This document shows, piece by piece, positions 37,659 through 48,538 of a DNA stretch of 49,552 nucleotides. The notes under the pieces were generated by a model. The model was not told the DNA's origin. It saw only the letters and a list, made by a program, of their open reading frames with translations, and did no database searches. Each line of letters opens with the position of its first letter. Within the stretch, counting starts at the first letter, position 1. Both the position numbers and the translations under genes were made by a program. The DNA comes from Staphylococcus schweitzeri (GTDB lineage Bacteria; Bacillota; Bacilli; Staphylococcales; Staphylococcaceae), in NCBI RefSeq assembly GCF_002902405.1, contig NZ_PPQS01000039.1, positions 24,654 to 74,205 of the forward strand, in the 5' to 3' direction.

Positions 37659-39728
37659 TTATTTATCTTTGTCTTTATCATCTTTACCTAGTTGTTTGAA
37701 ATAATAATTAATGACATCTCTACCTAGGTCTCCACCAGTTAACCATGGTGGTGGTACTGGTTGATTTGTATAGACAATTGAAAATGCTAGTTTCGGATCA
37801 TCAATCGGAGCATATCCAATATATGTTGAGTTAACTCTAGGTTCGCCATTTTGGAATACCTCAGCCGTACCAGTTTTACCAGCAGATGGTACAACAGTAT
37901 CTTTAAAACTTACATAACCTGTACCATCTTTTTCATTAAACGCCATTTTAAAACCTTCTTGAACTTGTTTGATTTCTTTTTCAGTATTATTAACTTTATT
38001 CAATACAGTTCCAGTGATTTTCTTTTTAAGTGGACCAACTTCATCTTTATTAGTCGATTCATGAATTGTTAAACCGATATGCGGTTGAATTCGATATCCA
38101 TCATTTGCAATCGTCGAAATATATTGCGCCAACTGTAATGGTGTATAAGTATCATACTGACCAATTGATAAATCAAGATAATTACCTGGATTATTAGTTA
38201 ATGGCTCAATTTGACCGCGTGTCTCATTTGGTAAATCGATGCCTGTTTTTACACCTAAACCAACTTGATTAAGTCCTTTTCTTAATTTCTGTGCAGGAGA
38301 ACTTATATCTGAAGGTAAAGGCATGCCAGAATAATATGGATCACCAGCTAACTTCAGAGCTGTTTTAAACATATATACGTTAGATGAATGCATTAATGCT
38401 TGTTTATCATTAATTGAAACATGACCGTTTTTATTAAAGTAAGATCGTTTAGTCAAACCACCTTGGAAATGTAAAGGTTCATCGACCATTGTCTCTCCAA
38501 CTTTAATCGCCTTATTTTGATAACCAGCTAGTAATGTGCCACCCTTTACTGATGAACCAACTGCAAATTGTGATGTAAATGTACCAATATCATAATCAGT
38601 CATTTTACCATTTTTGTTAATTTGTTTTCCTGCTAAAGCAAGTATATCCCCATTTTTAGGATTCTGAACAACTATCATAGCATTATCCATATCTTTAGCA
38701 CCTTGACTTCGCAGCTTCTTAATTTGCTTGTCGAGTAGTGCTTCTACCTCTTTTTGTAAATCAATATCTATTGTTAGTTTTAAGTCTTGCCCACGAGCAC
38801 CTGGATTTACCACTTCAGATGATGTCACTTTGCCAGATTTATCTGTTGTATATTTCATCTCTTTTTTCTTACCACGTAACACATCTTCATACTGATATTC
38901 TAAATATGATTTTCCAACACGATCATTTCGAGAATAGCCTTTAGATAAATATTGTTCCGTTAATTCTTTTGGAATACCTTCTGATGGTGTAGAAACATCC
39001 CCAAATATACCTCTTAATGTATCTCCATATGGATACTTTCTATCCCAATCCATTGCAGTGTTTACTCCTGGTAACTTTGAAAGTTGTTGTGAAACCGCCG
39101 CATATTCTTTTTCACTAACATCTTCATTTTTTATCATTTGTGGATCTAATACAGTTCCTGCATTCATCTCACGATAAATTGCTAACACTTGTAAATCCTT
39201 AGAAGACAGTTCATTAAGTTGTGATTTTCCAATTTTTGACAAAAGTTGTTTATCATATTGGTCTTGCTTAATACTACCATCTACTAGCATTGATTGTTCT
39301 TTTGCCATCAGTGACTTAGCTTTTTTAGGATGTAATTGAATCCAAAAGTCTTTTTTATCTCTTTCTGTAATTTTCTTTGTGTCCATCTTAATAAGCTTTG
39401 ATAACTTTTCGGCCGTGTCTAACATTTCTGATTGCGTTGTTTTACGACCGCGAGTATATGTAATAGCCATTTTTGACGCATTATCTACTAAAACTTTCCC
39501 GTTTCTATCTAAAATACGACCTCTTGGCACAGACTCATTTACAGTAATATTTTCATCATTTTTAATGATTTGTTTATAATGAGTACCTTGTGCAATTTGT
39601 AAATAACCTAAGCGTAGTACGAGTACTGCAAAAATAAATACAATCACACCAAATATAAAATTGATTCTTTTATTAATTGTATTTTGAACGATTTCATCAT
39701 TTGATTTTTCTTTTAGCCTTTTTAACAA
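37659..39728 (-). CDS. pbp3: penicillin-binding protein 3 (class B transpeptidase)
   Basis: A 689-residue class B PBP. The N-terminal membrane anchor spans about 20-45, the non-catalytic dimerisation domain starts with ESVPRGRILDRNGKVL near 64-79, and the transpeptidase domain has the SxxK serine in GSSVKGGTLL (about 392-401), SSN near 449 and KTGTAEV near 619. It crosslinks peptidoglycan at the outer membrane face, probably at the division site and sides. The start codon is TTG, after AGAGGTAGG. The Lys/Asp tail is cytoplasm-like and low-complexity. Confidence 0.95.
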   Translation of the reverse strand: MLKRLKEKSNDEIVQNTINKRINFIFGVIVFIFAVLVLRLGYLQIAQGTHYKQIIKNDENITVNESVPRGRILDRNGKVLVDNASKMAITYTRGRKTTQSEMLDTAEKLSKLIKMDTKKITERDKKDFWIQLHPKKAKSLMAKEQSMLVDGSIKQDQYDKQLLSKIGKSQLNELSSKDLQVLAIYREMNAGTVLDPQMIKNEDVSEKEYAAVSQQLSKLPGVNTAMDWDRKYPYGDTLRGIFGDVSTPSEGIPKELTEQYLSKGYSRNDRVGKSYLEYQYEDVLRGKKKEMKYTTDKSGKVTSSEVVNPGARGQDLKLTIDIDLQKEVEALLDKQIKKLRSQGAKDMDNAMIVVQNPKNGDILALAGKQINKNGKMTDYDIGTFTSQFAVGSSVKGGTLLAGYQNKAIKVGETMVDEPLHFQGGLTKRSYFNKNGHVSINDKQALMHSSNVYMFKTALKLAGDPYYSGMPLPSDISSPAQKLRKGLNQVGLGVKTGIDLPNETRGQIEPLTNNPGNYLDLSIGQYDTYTPLQLAQYISTIANDGYRIQPHIGLTIHESTNKDEVGPLKKKITGTVLNKVNNTEKEIKQVQEGFKMAFNEKDGTGYVSFKDTVVPSAGKTGTAEVFQNGEPRVNSTYIGYAPIDDPKLAFSIVYTNQPVPPPWLTGGDLGRDVINYYFKQLGKDDKDKDK

Positions 39729-39799
39729 AACTACCTACCTCTATTCAAAGTCTTTCACTTTAAATGATATATGAATTTCAAAATTATTTCTATCTTTTT

Positions 39800-39832
39800 G
39801 ACAAAAAAATAACGGTCTCATTCAAGAGACCG
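39800..39832 (-). terminator. terminator of sodA
   Basis: CGGTCTC / GAGACCG (arms 39826-39832 and 39813-39819) with a six-base loop, then TTATTTTTTT on the minus strand. Confidence 0.88.
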
Positions 39833-39848
39833 AAGGAGTTATTACTAA

Positions 39849-40448
39849 TTATTTTGCAGCATTGTATAATTCGTCAACTTTTTCCCAGTTAACAACATTC
39901 CAAAATGCACCAATATAATCAGGACGTTTGTTTTGATATTTTAGGTAATAAGCGTGTTCCCATACGTCTAAACCTAAAATCGGTGTTTTACCTTCTGTTA
40001 ATGGGTTATCTTGGTTTGGTGTAGTAACGATTTCTAACTGGCCATTGTTAACTACTAACCAAGCCCAACCTGAGCCAAAGCGTGCAGCTGCTTTGTCAGC
40101 AAATTCTTTTTTAAATTCATCTAAAGAACCCCATTGTTCTTTAATTTTTTCTACTACAGTACCTTTTTCTTCTGAGTTTGGTGATAGTAATTCCCAGAAT
40201 AATGAATGGTTTAAATGTCCACCACCGTTGTTACGTACAGCTGTTTGAATATTAGCTGGTACACTGTCTAAATTAGCAACGATTTCTTCGATAGATTTAG
40301 ATTCTAAATCTGTACCTTCGACTGCTGCATTTAATTTCGTAACATAAGTGTTATGATGTCTGTCATGGTGAATTTCCATAGTTTCTTTGTCAAAATGTGG
40401 TTCTAATGCATCAAATGCGTATGGTAATTTTGGTAATTCAAAAGCCAT
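39849..40448 (-). CDS. sodA: superoxide dismutase (Mn type) SodA
   Basis: A 199-residue Fe/Mn-family dismutase. Metal ligands H27 (EIHHDRHH), H81 (LNHSLFW), D161 and H165 (DVWEHAYY). Gly159-Leu160 just before D161 match the manganese-specific SodA of S. aureus. As I recall, the cambialistic SodM has Leu-Phe there. It destroys superoxide in the cytoplasm. TAGGAGGATG precedes the ATG. Own terminator. Confidence 0.96.
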   Translation of the reverse strand: MAFELPKLPYAFDALEPHFDKETMEIHHDRHHNTYVTKLNAAVEGTDLESKSIEEIVANLDSVPANIQTAVRNNGGGHLNHSLFWELLSPNSEEKGTVVEKIKEQWGSLDEFKKEFADKAAARFGSGWAWLVVNNGQLEIVTTPNQDNPLTEGKTPILGLDVWEHAYYLKYQNKRPDYIGAFWNVVNWEKVDELYNAAK

Positions 40449-40672
40449 AAATAATCATCCTCCTAAAATGTCTGTAAGTAAATAATAACAAGCAGAACGT
40501 GCTACAACAAAGAATTTGCTTATATTTGTCCACTTGCTATTTTGTCTACTTATTTAATATAACTCAAAACAAAAATAATTAAACATTTTACTTCAAAAAA
40601 GTTAACGTAATTACTATAAATCATACGAACGGAGTATGATTTTAAAATATCTATACCTTTTCCAATAAAAAT
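40449..40672. other. sodA upstream region with inverted repeat
   Basis: Contains the sodA promoter (TTGAGT, 17 bases, CAAAAT on the minus strand near 40545 is a weak candidate) and an 8-bp inverted repeat AATCATAC / GTATGATT at 40619-40641, spacing seven, about 170-190 bases upstream of sodA. No gene seen. Confidence 0.4.
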
Positions 40673-40725
40673 AAAAAATGAGATTTATGCATTTATCTGA
40701 CCAAATGTACATAAATCTCATTTTT
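40673..40725. terminator. terminator of the zinc transporter/zur operon
   Basis: AAAAAATGAGATTTATG (40673-40689) and CATAAATCTCATTTTT (40710-40725), a 16-base stem with a 20-base loop, A and T runs on both sides. Confidence 0.85.
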
Positions 40726-40729
40726 AATA

Positions 40730-41140
40730 TTAATCTTGGCAAGTTTCACATATACCATAAACTTCAAGTTTATGTTTGTGAATATTAACACCTGGTAGTG
40801 ATAATTTTATTTGGTCAATAGGACAATAATCTATCACTTTTGTATCTCCACATTTTTCACAAATAAAATGATGATGGTGGTGTTTTGTACACGCAATTCT
40901 AAATTTCATTTCACCATCAAGTTCTGTATTTTCGATTATCCCTAAATCTTTAAACAAATGTAGATTTCTGTAAATCGTATCAAATGAAATACCTGGATAA
41001 TTTTCATCCATAACTTGTTGTATATACTTAGCATTAATATATTTATCTTCTTCAACGAAAATATCTAACATATCTTTACGTTTATCTGTATATTTTAAAC
41101 CGTTCTTTTTTAATATTTTAATAGCATCATTTGTATTCAT
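40730..41140 (-). CDS. zur: zinc-responsive Fur-family repressor Zur
   Basis: A 136-residue Fur-family protein. The winged helix spans 1-80 ([21 protein letters not shown]). The dimerisation domain has a five-histidine run (CTKHHHHHF), structural-zinc cysteines CEKC and CETC and a regulatory-site histidine/cysteine set. Its place after a zinc ABC transporter (overlap of 14 bases) identifies it as Zur rather than Fur or PerR. It represses zinc uptake when zinc is plentiful. Confidence 0.93.
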   Translation of the reverse strand: MNTNDAIKILKKNGLKYTDKRKDMLDIFVEEDKYINAKYIQQVMDENYPGISFDTIYRNLHLFKDLGIIENTELDGEMKFRIACTKHHHHHFICEKCGDTKVIDYCPIDQIKLSLPGVNIHKHKLEVYGICETCQD

Positions 41141-41999
41141 TGATATTAGCTCCCTTTTTAAACTTCATTCGCATTTTCTGATAAGCCATTGTAATCATGA
41201 GTATAATGACAAGTAATACTACAATTACCCCACCCGGAGAGATATCCATATAAAACGCTAGGACTAAACCTAAAATAACTGATAATTCTCCTAAAAAAAC
41301 ACTCAGTAATATCAATTGTTTAAAACTTTTAGTTAATCTCATACTAATAGCAATTGGCAATGTGATTAACGCACTAACTAATAATATCCCTACTACGCGC
41401 ATTGAGGCTGAAATAACCATTGCTACGATTACAATAAATAAAAATTGAATCCATTTTGGAATACCGATGACTTTACTGTACTCTTCATCAAATGACAATA
41501 TAAACAGTTCTTTGTAGAACAGAATGATAAACAGAACAACGATAATTGCAATGGTGATAATCGTTGTTAAATCACTTATATTCACTGCACTAATAGAACC
41601 AAACAACAACCCTACAATTTCTTGATTAAATCCATCAGCTAATGATATAAAAATTGCACTTAATGCAATACCAGCACTCATAATAATTGGAATTGCTATT
41701 TCTTGGTATGCTGAGTATGACGTTCTTAATTTTTCAATTAACAATGCCCCAACAATTGCAAATAATATACCAAACCACATCGGATTAATAAAAACAAGTG
41801 TCGGCATTACAGTTAATAAAAACATACCAAATGAAATACCACCTAATGTTACATGGCTTAATGCATCAGCAATAAGTGAAAGTCGTCTTACAACAATAAA
41901 AGCACCAATTAAAGGCGCAATAAAACCTATTAAGATACCACTTATTAAAGAGTACCTCATAAAATCAAAATTTAGTAATGCATCTATCAATTTTGACAC
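41127..41999 (-). CDS. znuB: zinc ABC transporter permease (ZnuB-like; MreB of the zur operon)
   Basis: A 290-residue ABC-3 family permease with about eight hydrophobic segments and the family segment [23 protein letters not shown] near 36-58. It imports zinc (possibly other divalent metals) with the adjacent ATPase and a binding lipoprotein encoded elsewhere. S. aureus literature calls it mreB, unrelated to the actin-like MreB. It follows the ATPase by 31 bases. Confidence 0.92.
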   Translation of the reverse strand: MSKLIDALLNFDFMRYSLISGILIGFIAPLIGAFIVVRRLSLIADALSHVTLGGISFGMFLLTVMPTLVFINPMWFGILFAIVGALLIEKLRTSYSAYQEIAIPIIMSAGIALSAIFISLADGFNQEIVGLLFGSISAVNISDLTTIITIAIIVVLFIILFYKELFILSFDEEYSKVIGIPKWIQFLFIVIVAMVISASMRVVGILLVSALITLPIAISMRLTKSFKQLILLSVFLGELSVILGLVLAFYMDISPGGVIVVLLVIILMITMAYQKMRMKFKKGANINEYK

Positions 42000-42030
42000 G
42001 CCTTTCCATTTTAATTAAAATCATAATTTA

Positions 42031-42798
42031 TTAATTACAACATTCTCGATTATGTTGATGATCAACAAAACGTACAGGATGTCCATAAATTTTTGAAATT
42101 TCTACTTCATCAAGTGATTTAAATTCATCTGTTGTACCATGAAAATGTAAATGCTTGTTTAAACATGCAACTTCTGTTGCTGTATCTGCTACCACTCCAA
42201 TATCATGTGTAACTAAAATAATAGTAATTCCTTCTTGTTTTAATTGATCTAACGTATTATAAAATTCATTTACATGTTTTGCATCAATACCATTCGTTGG
42301 TTCATCTAAAACTAGTACCGAGGGCTCAGAAATTAATGCACGTGCAATCATCACACGTTGTTGCTGCCCTCCAGATAATTCTGCTATGTTTTTATGAATC
42401 AAATCATCTATGTTCAGCCTCTCAAGTACTTTTATTACTTTTTCATTATCATCGTTATTAAATGTTTGAAACAGTCTTTTGGTTTTAGTTAAACCACTTA
42501 AAACAACTTCTTTAACACTACCTGGAAAACCAGAATTAAATGCATTTGCTTTTTGTGAAACATAACTTAATTTAATAGATGTTTTTTTATTTTTGAAATT
42601 TTCACCTTCCACAATTATTTCGCCATTTTGTAGAGGTAGCAAACCTAATATCAATTTAAGTAAAGTTGATTTACCAGCACCATTAGGCCCAACTATTGCT
42701 AAAAATTCACCTTTATTTATTTTGATGTTAATATTTTCTAACACCTTTTTATGATCGTAATTATAATTGACATTTTTCAATTCAAAGACTGGTGTCAT
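42031..42798 (-). CDS. znuC: zinc ABC transporter ATP-binding protein (ZnuC-like; MreA)
   Basis: A 255-residue ATPase. Walker A GPNGAGKST near 37-45, signature LSGGQQQR near 137-144, Walker B VLVLDEPTNG near 156-165, switch histidine in VTHDIGV near 192. The C-terminus is His/Cys-rich (HPVRFVDHQHNRECCN), possibly metal-sensing or metal-binding. I chose the ATG at 42798, seven bases after GAGGTGA. First gene of the znuC-znuB-zur operon. Confidence 0.93.
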   Translation of the reverse strand: MTPVFELKNVNYNYDHKKVLENINIKINKGEFLAIVGPNGAGKSTLLKLILGLLPLQNGEIIVEGENFKNKKTSIKLSYVSQKANAFNSGFPGSVKEVVLSGLTKTKRLFQTFNNDDNEKVIKVLERLNIDDLIHKNIAELSGGQQQRVMIARALISEPSVLVLDEPTNGIDAKHVNEFYNTLDQLKQEGITIILVTHDIGVVADTATEVACLNKHLHFHGTTDEFKSLDEVEISKIYGHPVRFVDHQHNRECCN

Positions 42799-42819
42799 CG
42801 TATTCTCACCTCGCATTTA

Positions 42820-42848
42820 ACTATACAACTCATAGTAACATATGTAAA
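42820..42848 (-). promoter_or_regulatory. promoter of the zinc transporter/zur operon
   Basis: On the minus strand TTTACA, 17-base spacer, TATAGT (42825-42820). A Zur operator is expected here, but I see no good copy of the Bacillus-type palindrome. GTAA repeats in the -35 area are the only candidates. Confidence 0.55.
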
Positions 42849-42884
42849 CAGTAATGTTTCCGACTGGTATTTATACATAATAAA

Positions 42885-42934
42885 GAGACATGCCCCTTTC
42901 AAGTTATAGTTTACAATCCACTTGAAAGGAGCAT
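42885..42934 (-). terminator. hairpin after nfo
   Basis: ATGCCCCTTTCAAGT (42890-42904) faces ACTTGAAAGGAGCAT (42920-42934): about 15 pairs with one G-U/mismatch. The following tract is only moderately T-rich, so a moderate terminator. Confidence 0.7.
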
Positions 42935-42941
42935 TATCAAT

Positions 42942-43832
42942 TTATTGTTCCATTACTTTATTTTTAAGTTCTGGATCAAATTGTTGTTGTTTTAACATTT
43001 CAATTTCTAATTTATAAGGTGGTTTTTTATTTTTTTTATCTTCACCAACATAAGGTGTTTCTAAGATTTTTGGTATGTCTTTAAAACTATCATGATGGAC
43101 GATATAATTTAATGCATCAAAACCAATATATCCGAAACCAATATTTTCATGTCGGTCTTTTTGAGCACCACGCTCATTTTTAGAATCATTTACGTGTACA
43201 ACTTTAATTCTATCTACACCAATAATTTTATCAAATTCGTTTAATACCCCATCAAAATCTTCTTTGACATTATATCCAGCATCATGTGTATGACATGTAT
43301 CAAAACATACTGATAATCGTTCGTTGTTATGTACACCATCAATGATTCGTGCTAATTCTTCAAATGAACGACCTATCTCTGTCCCTTTACCTGCCATTGT
43401 TTCAAGTGCGATACGAACGTTATTGTCATTTGTTAATACTTCATTTAATCCTTCGATTATTTTGGTAATTCCAGCATCAACACCAGCACCAACGTGTGCA
43501 CCTGGATGTAACACAATATCTTTTGCACCTATAGCTTGTGTTCTTTCAATTTCTTGTTGTAAGAAATCTACACCAAGATTAAATGTTTCTGGTTTAGTTG
43601 TATTTGCAATATTAATAATGTAAGGTGCATGAACAACAATATTAGACAAGCCATATTTTTCCATTACTTCATGACCTTTAGTAATATTTAAATCTTCAAT
43701 GCTCTTACGGCGCGTATTTTGTGGCGCACCTGTATATATCATAAATGTTGTTTCCCCATAATCATGCGCTTCTAATGCAGAACCTTCTAACATCTTTTTC
43801 CCACTCATTGAAACATGTGATCCTATTAACAT
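42942..43832 (-). CDS. nfo: endonuclease IV (AP endonuclease)
   Basis: A 296-residue TIM-barrel zinc enzyme that nicks DNA 5' to abasic sites in base excision repair. Family signatures: [11 protein letters not shown] near 69-79, LHPGAHVG near 108-115, [12 protein letters not shown] near 143-154, [13 protein letters not shown] near 174-186 and [20 protein letters not shown] near 213-232. Start ATG at 43832 after AGGTTAGGTG. The GTG at 43841 lies in that site. It follows cshB by nine bases. Confidence 0.95.
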   Translation of the reverse strand: MLIGSHVSMSGKKMLEGSALEAHDYGETTFMIYTGAPQNTRRKSIEDLNITKGHEVMEKYGLSNIVVHAPYIINIANTTKPETFNLGVDFLQQEIERTQAIGAKDIVLHPGAHVGAGVDAGITKIIEGLNEVLTNDNNVRIALETMAGKGTEIGRSFEELARIIDGVHNNERLSVCFDTCHTHDAGYNVKEDFDGVLNEFDKIIGVDRIKVVHVNDSKNERGAQKDRHENIGFGYIGFDALNYIVHHDSFKDIPKILETPYVGEDKKNKKPPYKLEIEMLKQQQFDPELKNKVMEQ

Positions 43833-43841
43833 TAAATACAC

Positions 43842-45188
43842 CTAACCTTTTTTGTTTTGTTTACGCTTTTGTCTACTCTGTTGTTTACTAAATTGTTTAC
43901 GTTCTTGACGCTTCATTTTTTCAACTTCTTGCTTAAATTTCTTTTTATATCCCGGTTTAACTTTATTTTTAATTTTACTTCTTACTTTATTTTTTACTTG
44001 ATTTGTTAAATGGTCATCTTTACGCATTCTAGCTTGACGCTGATTATGTGCTTTAGTTTCTTTTAACTCACCATCTTTGATATCAACAGTATTGAAAACA
44101 AAACCACGGTCTTCTATTAATGAAATATTTGGCTCTTCGTCTGGACTATATAGCGTGATTGCTACACCTTTATAGTTACCACGACCTGTTCTACCAACTC
44201 TATGCGTAAAGAAATCAATATCATTTGGCACGTCGAAATTAATTACATGACTAACACCTTCAATATCAATACCTCTTGATGCTAAATCACTCGCAATAAC
44301 ATATTGGAATTCTAAATTACGAATACGTTTCATTTGCTGTTTACGCTCACGTGGTGTCAAACCACCGTGAATCATTCCAACTTTAATACCTGCTTCATTT
44401 AAAGAACGCGCTAAATCATTAGCATTATCTCTGCTATTACAGAAAATAATACATAAGTATGAATTTAATATATCAATTAAATTTAAAGTTTTTTCAACTT
44501 TTGCAGCACCCTTTGTTGGAATTAAAAAGAATTCAATGTTTTTTTTATTTTGCTTTTTACTGTCAACAGCTACAAATTCAGGATGACTTAAATATTTATT
44601 TAAAAATGGTTGTAATTGTTGCGGAATTGTCGCACTAAACACTGCGATATTCGCATTATCTTCAAGTCTTGAAGCAATATAGTCTACATCTTCTATTAAT
44701 CCTAAGTCGATCATAAGATCAGCTTCATCAATTATTAAATATGATGCTAAGTGAACATGTAAATGTCCCGTTTTTGCTAAGTCATTAATTCTTGTTGGTG
44801 TACCAATAATTAATTGTGGTTGTGTGCTACAACGTTGTTTATCTTTTTCTATATCTGTACCACCAATGAATAATTTTACTGATACATCACTTTTAAATTG
44901 ACTTAAATGATTCGCAGCATCGTGTAATTGTTGTGCGAGTTCTCTTGTTGGTGCAACTACGATTGCTTGTGGTTCTTTAATTTCGCTATCAATTAACTGC
45001 ATTAATGGTAATAAAAATGCATGAGATTTTCCTGTACCTGTTTGAGATTGACCAATTAAATTAGTTCTCTTTAATATTCTTGGAATAATTCGATTCTGAA
45101 TTTCAGTTGGCTTTTCAAAATTAAGGTCTTTCACAGCGTCAATTAAACTAGGTTCTAGATTAAATTGTTCAAATGGATGTTTTGCCAT
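43842..45188 (-). CDS. cshB: DEAD-box RNA helicase CshB
   Basis: A 448-residue RNA helicase. Q motif and FEQFNLEPSLIDAVKDLNFEKPTEIQ at 5-30, Walker A SQTGTGKS near 48-55, DEAD at about 153-156, SAT near 184, and domain 2 motifs RGIDIEG and HRVGRTGR near 310-345. The C-terminal tail from about 385 is very Lys/Arg/Gln-rich and should bind RNA. Involved in cold growth and ribosome assembly or RNA decay. GGAGG before the ATG. Confidence 0.94.
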   Translation of the reverse strand: MAKHPFEQFNLEPSLIDAVKDLNFEKPTEIQNRIIPRILKRTNLIGQSQTGTGKSHAFLLPLMQLIDSEIKEPQAIVVAPTRELAQQLHDAANHLSQFKSDVSVKLFIGGTDIEKDKQRCSTQPQLIIGTPTRINDLAKTGHLHVHLASYLIIDEADLMIDLGLIEDVDYIASRLEDNANIAVFSATIPQQLQPFLNKYLSHPEFVAVDSKKQNKKNIEFFLIPTKGAAKVEKTLNLIDILNSYLCIIFCNSRDNANDLARSLNEAGIKVGMIHGGLTPRERKQQMKRIRNLEFQYVIASDLASRGIDIEGVSHVINFDVPNDIDFFTHRVGRTGRGNYKGVAITLYSPDEEPNISLIEDRGFVFNTVDIKDGELKETKAHNQRQARMRKDDHLTNQVKNKVRSKIKNKVKPGYKKKFKQEVEKMKRQERKQFSKQQSRQKRKQNKKG

Positions 45189-45213
45189 GATTTGGCCTCC
45201 TTATATGTTCATC

Positions 45214-45242
45214 TTTACTATTATAAAGTATAAATGTGCTAT
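45214..45242 (-). promoter_or_regulatory. promoter of cshB-nfo
   Basis: On the minus strand TTTAAA, 17-base spacer, TATAAT, between the upstream terminator and the cshB start. The -10 is consensus and the -35 weak. Confidence 0.5.
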
Positions 45243-45254
45243 TTTAAATAAAAA

Positions 45255-45298
45255 TATTAAAACCTCGAAATTTCAAAATTTAGAAATTCCGAGATTTT
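45255..45298 (-). terminator. terminator of the trmK-nif3 transcript
   Basis: AAAACCTCGAAATTTC (45259-45274) and GAAATTCCGAGATTTT (45283-45298): a 16-bp stem with two G-U pairs in minus-strand RNA and a T-rich tail, just after the Nif3-like gene. Confidence 0.82.
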
Positions 45299-45301
45299 AG
45301 C

Positions 45302-46402
45302 TTAAATATATTGAAATGGATCTGTATTAATTGTTGATGTTTCAACATTTATATCTACATTAATAGTAGGCAGCCATTTGAGAAGTAATACTTTTAAACC
45401 TTCTTTCATAACATACTCACTATAATGATTAATATCTAATAAGTTGACTCCTTGAGTCTTCGCATCCAAAGCATCATGATGTTTAATATCACCAGTGACA
45501 AAAATATCTGCTCCTTGTTGAGCTGCTTGATATTCATATCCTATACCAGACCCACCAATCATTGCAATACGTTTAACTTTTTGATTAGGTCGACCTACAA
45601 AGCGCACACTCGGGATGTTCAATTTCAACTTAACTTCAGCAGCAAAATTTGCGATTGTCATTTCATTTTCTAATTCTGCAATAACACCTAAGCCAAACTG
45701 TGATGATTTTGTCATTTCTATAAAATCATAAACCGGCGTTTCGTATGGATGATGTTGCTTTATCAAATTTTCAGTCAGTAGCTTTTGATTTGCTGATATC
45801 ATAAATTCAACTTTAATTTCATCCACATATTCAATATTGTTTATTTTACCTATTGTTGGATTTGCCCCACCAACAGGTTTAAATTGACCTTGTCCTTCAC
45901 TTTCGAAAAAACAGTATTCGTAATTTCCTTCTTGAGCTAAACCATTTTCACTTAATTTATTTTTAAAATTCCGCACACTTTCCTTAGGAATATACGTTTG
46001 AACTTTATAGTAATTTTCTTGTTGGTTATTGATCACAGAAATATGTTTTAACCCTATTGCTTTTGCTAACATAACATTGACACCATTTGGATTAACATCC
46101 AAGTTTGTGTGCATCGCAATTAAATTAATATCATGTTGGATTAATTTTCTAATTATTAAACCATATCCTTCAGCTTTTAACGTTGTTAGGCCCTTAAATA
46201 TTAAAGGATGATGACTAATAATCGTATTATAACCCTTATCTATTGATTCATTTACAACTTCTAACGTACAATCTAGTGCAGTCAAAATGCCTGTAACTTC
46301 AGCGTCACTATCTCCAATTAACAATCCTACATTATCCCAAGATTCAGCAGTTTCGAATGGAACATGCTTATCTAATAATGTCATTAAATCAGCTATTTTC
46401 AT
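45302..46402 (-). CDS. Nif3-like dinuclear metal centre protein (YqfO)
   Basis: A 366-residue NIF3/DUF34 protein. N-terminal metal motifs ISHHPLIFKG near 63-72 and MHTNLD near 97-102, a PII-like insertion around 128-230, and the C-terminal metal motif with VTGDIKHHDAL near 308-318 and NHYSE near 328-332. Often annotated as GTP cyclohydrolase I type 2, which is doubtful. A role in metal delivery has been proposed. It follows trmK by two bases. Confidence 0.9.
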   Translation of the reverse strand: MKIADLMTLLDKHVPFETAESWDNVGLLIGDSDAEVTGILTALDCTLEVVNESIDKGYNTIISHHPLIFKGLTTLKAEGYGLIIRKLIQHDINLIAMHTNLDVNPNGVNVMLAKAIGLKHISVINNQQENYYKVQTYIPKESVRNFKNKLSENGLAQEGNYEYCFFESEGQGQFKPVGGANPTIGKINNIEYVDEIKVEFMISANQKLLTENLIKQHHPYETPVYDFIEMTKSSQFGLGVIAELENEMTIANFAAEVKLKLNIPSVRFVGRPNQKVKRIAMIGGSGIGYEYQAAQQGADIFVTGDIKHHDALDAKTQGVNLLDINHYSEYVMKEGLKVLLLKWLPTINVDINVETSTINTDPFQYI

Positions 46403-46404
46403 TA

Positions 46405-47082
46405 CTATAACACCCTTTCAATTACTGCAATTTCTTCAGTAATTTGAGCTAATCGTGCATGATGTTGCTCTTTATTTAATTTTGATTTAATTTGATATAA
46501 TGCCTCTAGCTCTCTTTGCCATTTTTTTATAAAACACTCATTTTTTTCAACTAGTAACTTAGGCCCAAATTTTAATTCATTTGTCGATAAATCTTTTAGT
46601 TGTTCATTATATTCAGATACAATAATTTCATAAACATGCCCTTTTTCTTCCATAATTATTTCATCAATAATTTCATATTTCAATTGTTGTAATGTATTTC
46701 GTAAATTTTCAGTTTGAATATTACTTTGTAAAATCAATCTTGGATGTTGAATTAATTTTTGTTGACCCTCTGTTAATATTTTAGCAATTAGTGGGCCACC
46801 CATTCCACAAATTGTTATATTATCAACTATATCTTCAGAGTGAATGACACTTAGTCCATCACCTAAACGAACATCGATTTTATTAGCTAGTTGATTTGCA
46901 GCTACATTTTTAACTGCTGCTTGAAAAGGTCCCTTGATTACTTCTCCAGCAACACCACTCTCACATAAACGATTTTGAATTGCAAAAATCGGTAAATATG
47001 CATGATCAGAACCTATATCAACAATTGTACCTTGTTTTAAAAATTTACTTACTGTCGTCAATCGCTCATTTAACGAAATCAT
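46405..47082 (-). CDS. trmK: tRNA (adenine22-N1)-methyltransferase TrmK
   Basis: A 225-residue SAM-dependent methyltransferase forming m1A22 in tRNA. VDIGSDHAYLPIFAIQN near 21-37 is the SAM loop, GDGL near 74-77, and TICGMGGPLIAKIL near 90-103 the catalytic region. The C-terminal coiled coil spans about 165-220. Start ATG at 47082 after AAGGAGATTACA. A longer frame lacks support. Directly downstream of the sigA terminator. Confidence 0.93.
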   Translation of the reverse strand: MISLNERLTTVSKFLKQGTIVDIGSDHAYLPIFAIQNRLCESGVAGEVIKGPFQAAVKNVAANQLANKIDVRLGDGLSVIHSEDIVDNITICGMGGPLIAKILTEGQQKLIQHPRLILQSNIQTENLRNTLQQLKYEIIDEIIMEEKGHVYEIIVSEYNEQLKDLSTNELKFGPKLLVEKNECFIKKWQRELEALYQIKSKLNKEQHHARLAQITEEIAVIERVL

Positions 47083-47099
47083 TGTAATCTCCTTTATGT

Positions 47100-47138
47100 A
47101 AAAATGAGGTTGCACATTATTCAATGTACCAACCTCAC
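47100..47138 (-). terminator. terminator of sigA
   Basis: TGAGGTTG-GTACATT on the minus strand pairs with AATGTGC-AACCTCA (one bulged base) and is followed by TTTTT. Only about 18 bases separate it from the trmK start, so trmK needs readthrough or another promoter. Confidence 0.8.
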
Positions 47139-47210
47139 TTATGATAAATATTAATTAAAGTTTTTAAGCACTAATTCATGTCCTTGTATTAAATATCAAA
47201 TTGCTATAAA

Positions 47211-48538
<1,328 letters not shown>

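Noticed and set aside
42826..42865. Zur operator upstream of the zinc transporter operon
   Set aside because: Expected from biology, but the sequence has only GTAA repeats and no clear copy of the TCGTAATNATTACGA-type palindrome.
43324..43623. Plus-strand open frame of 99 codons inside nfo
   Set aside because: Antisense to a highly conserved enzyme, with no independent signals.
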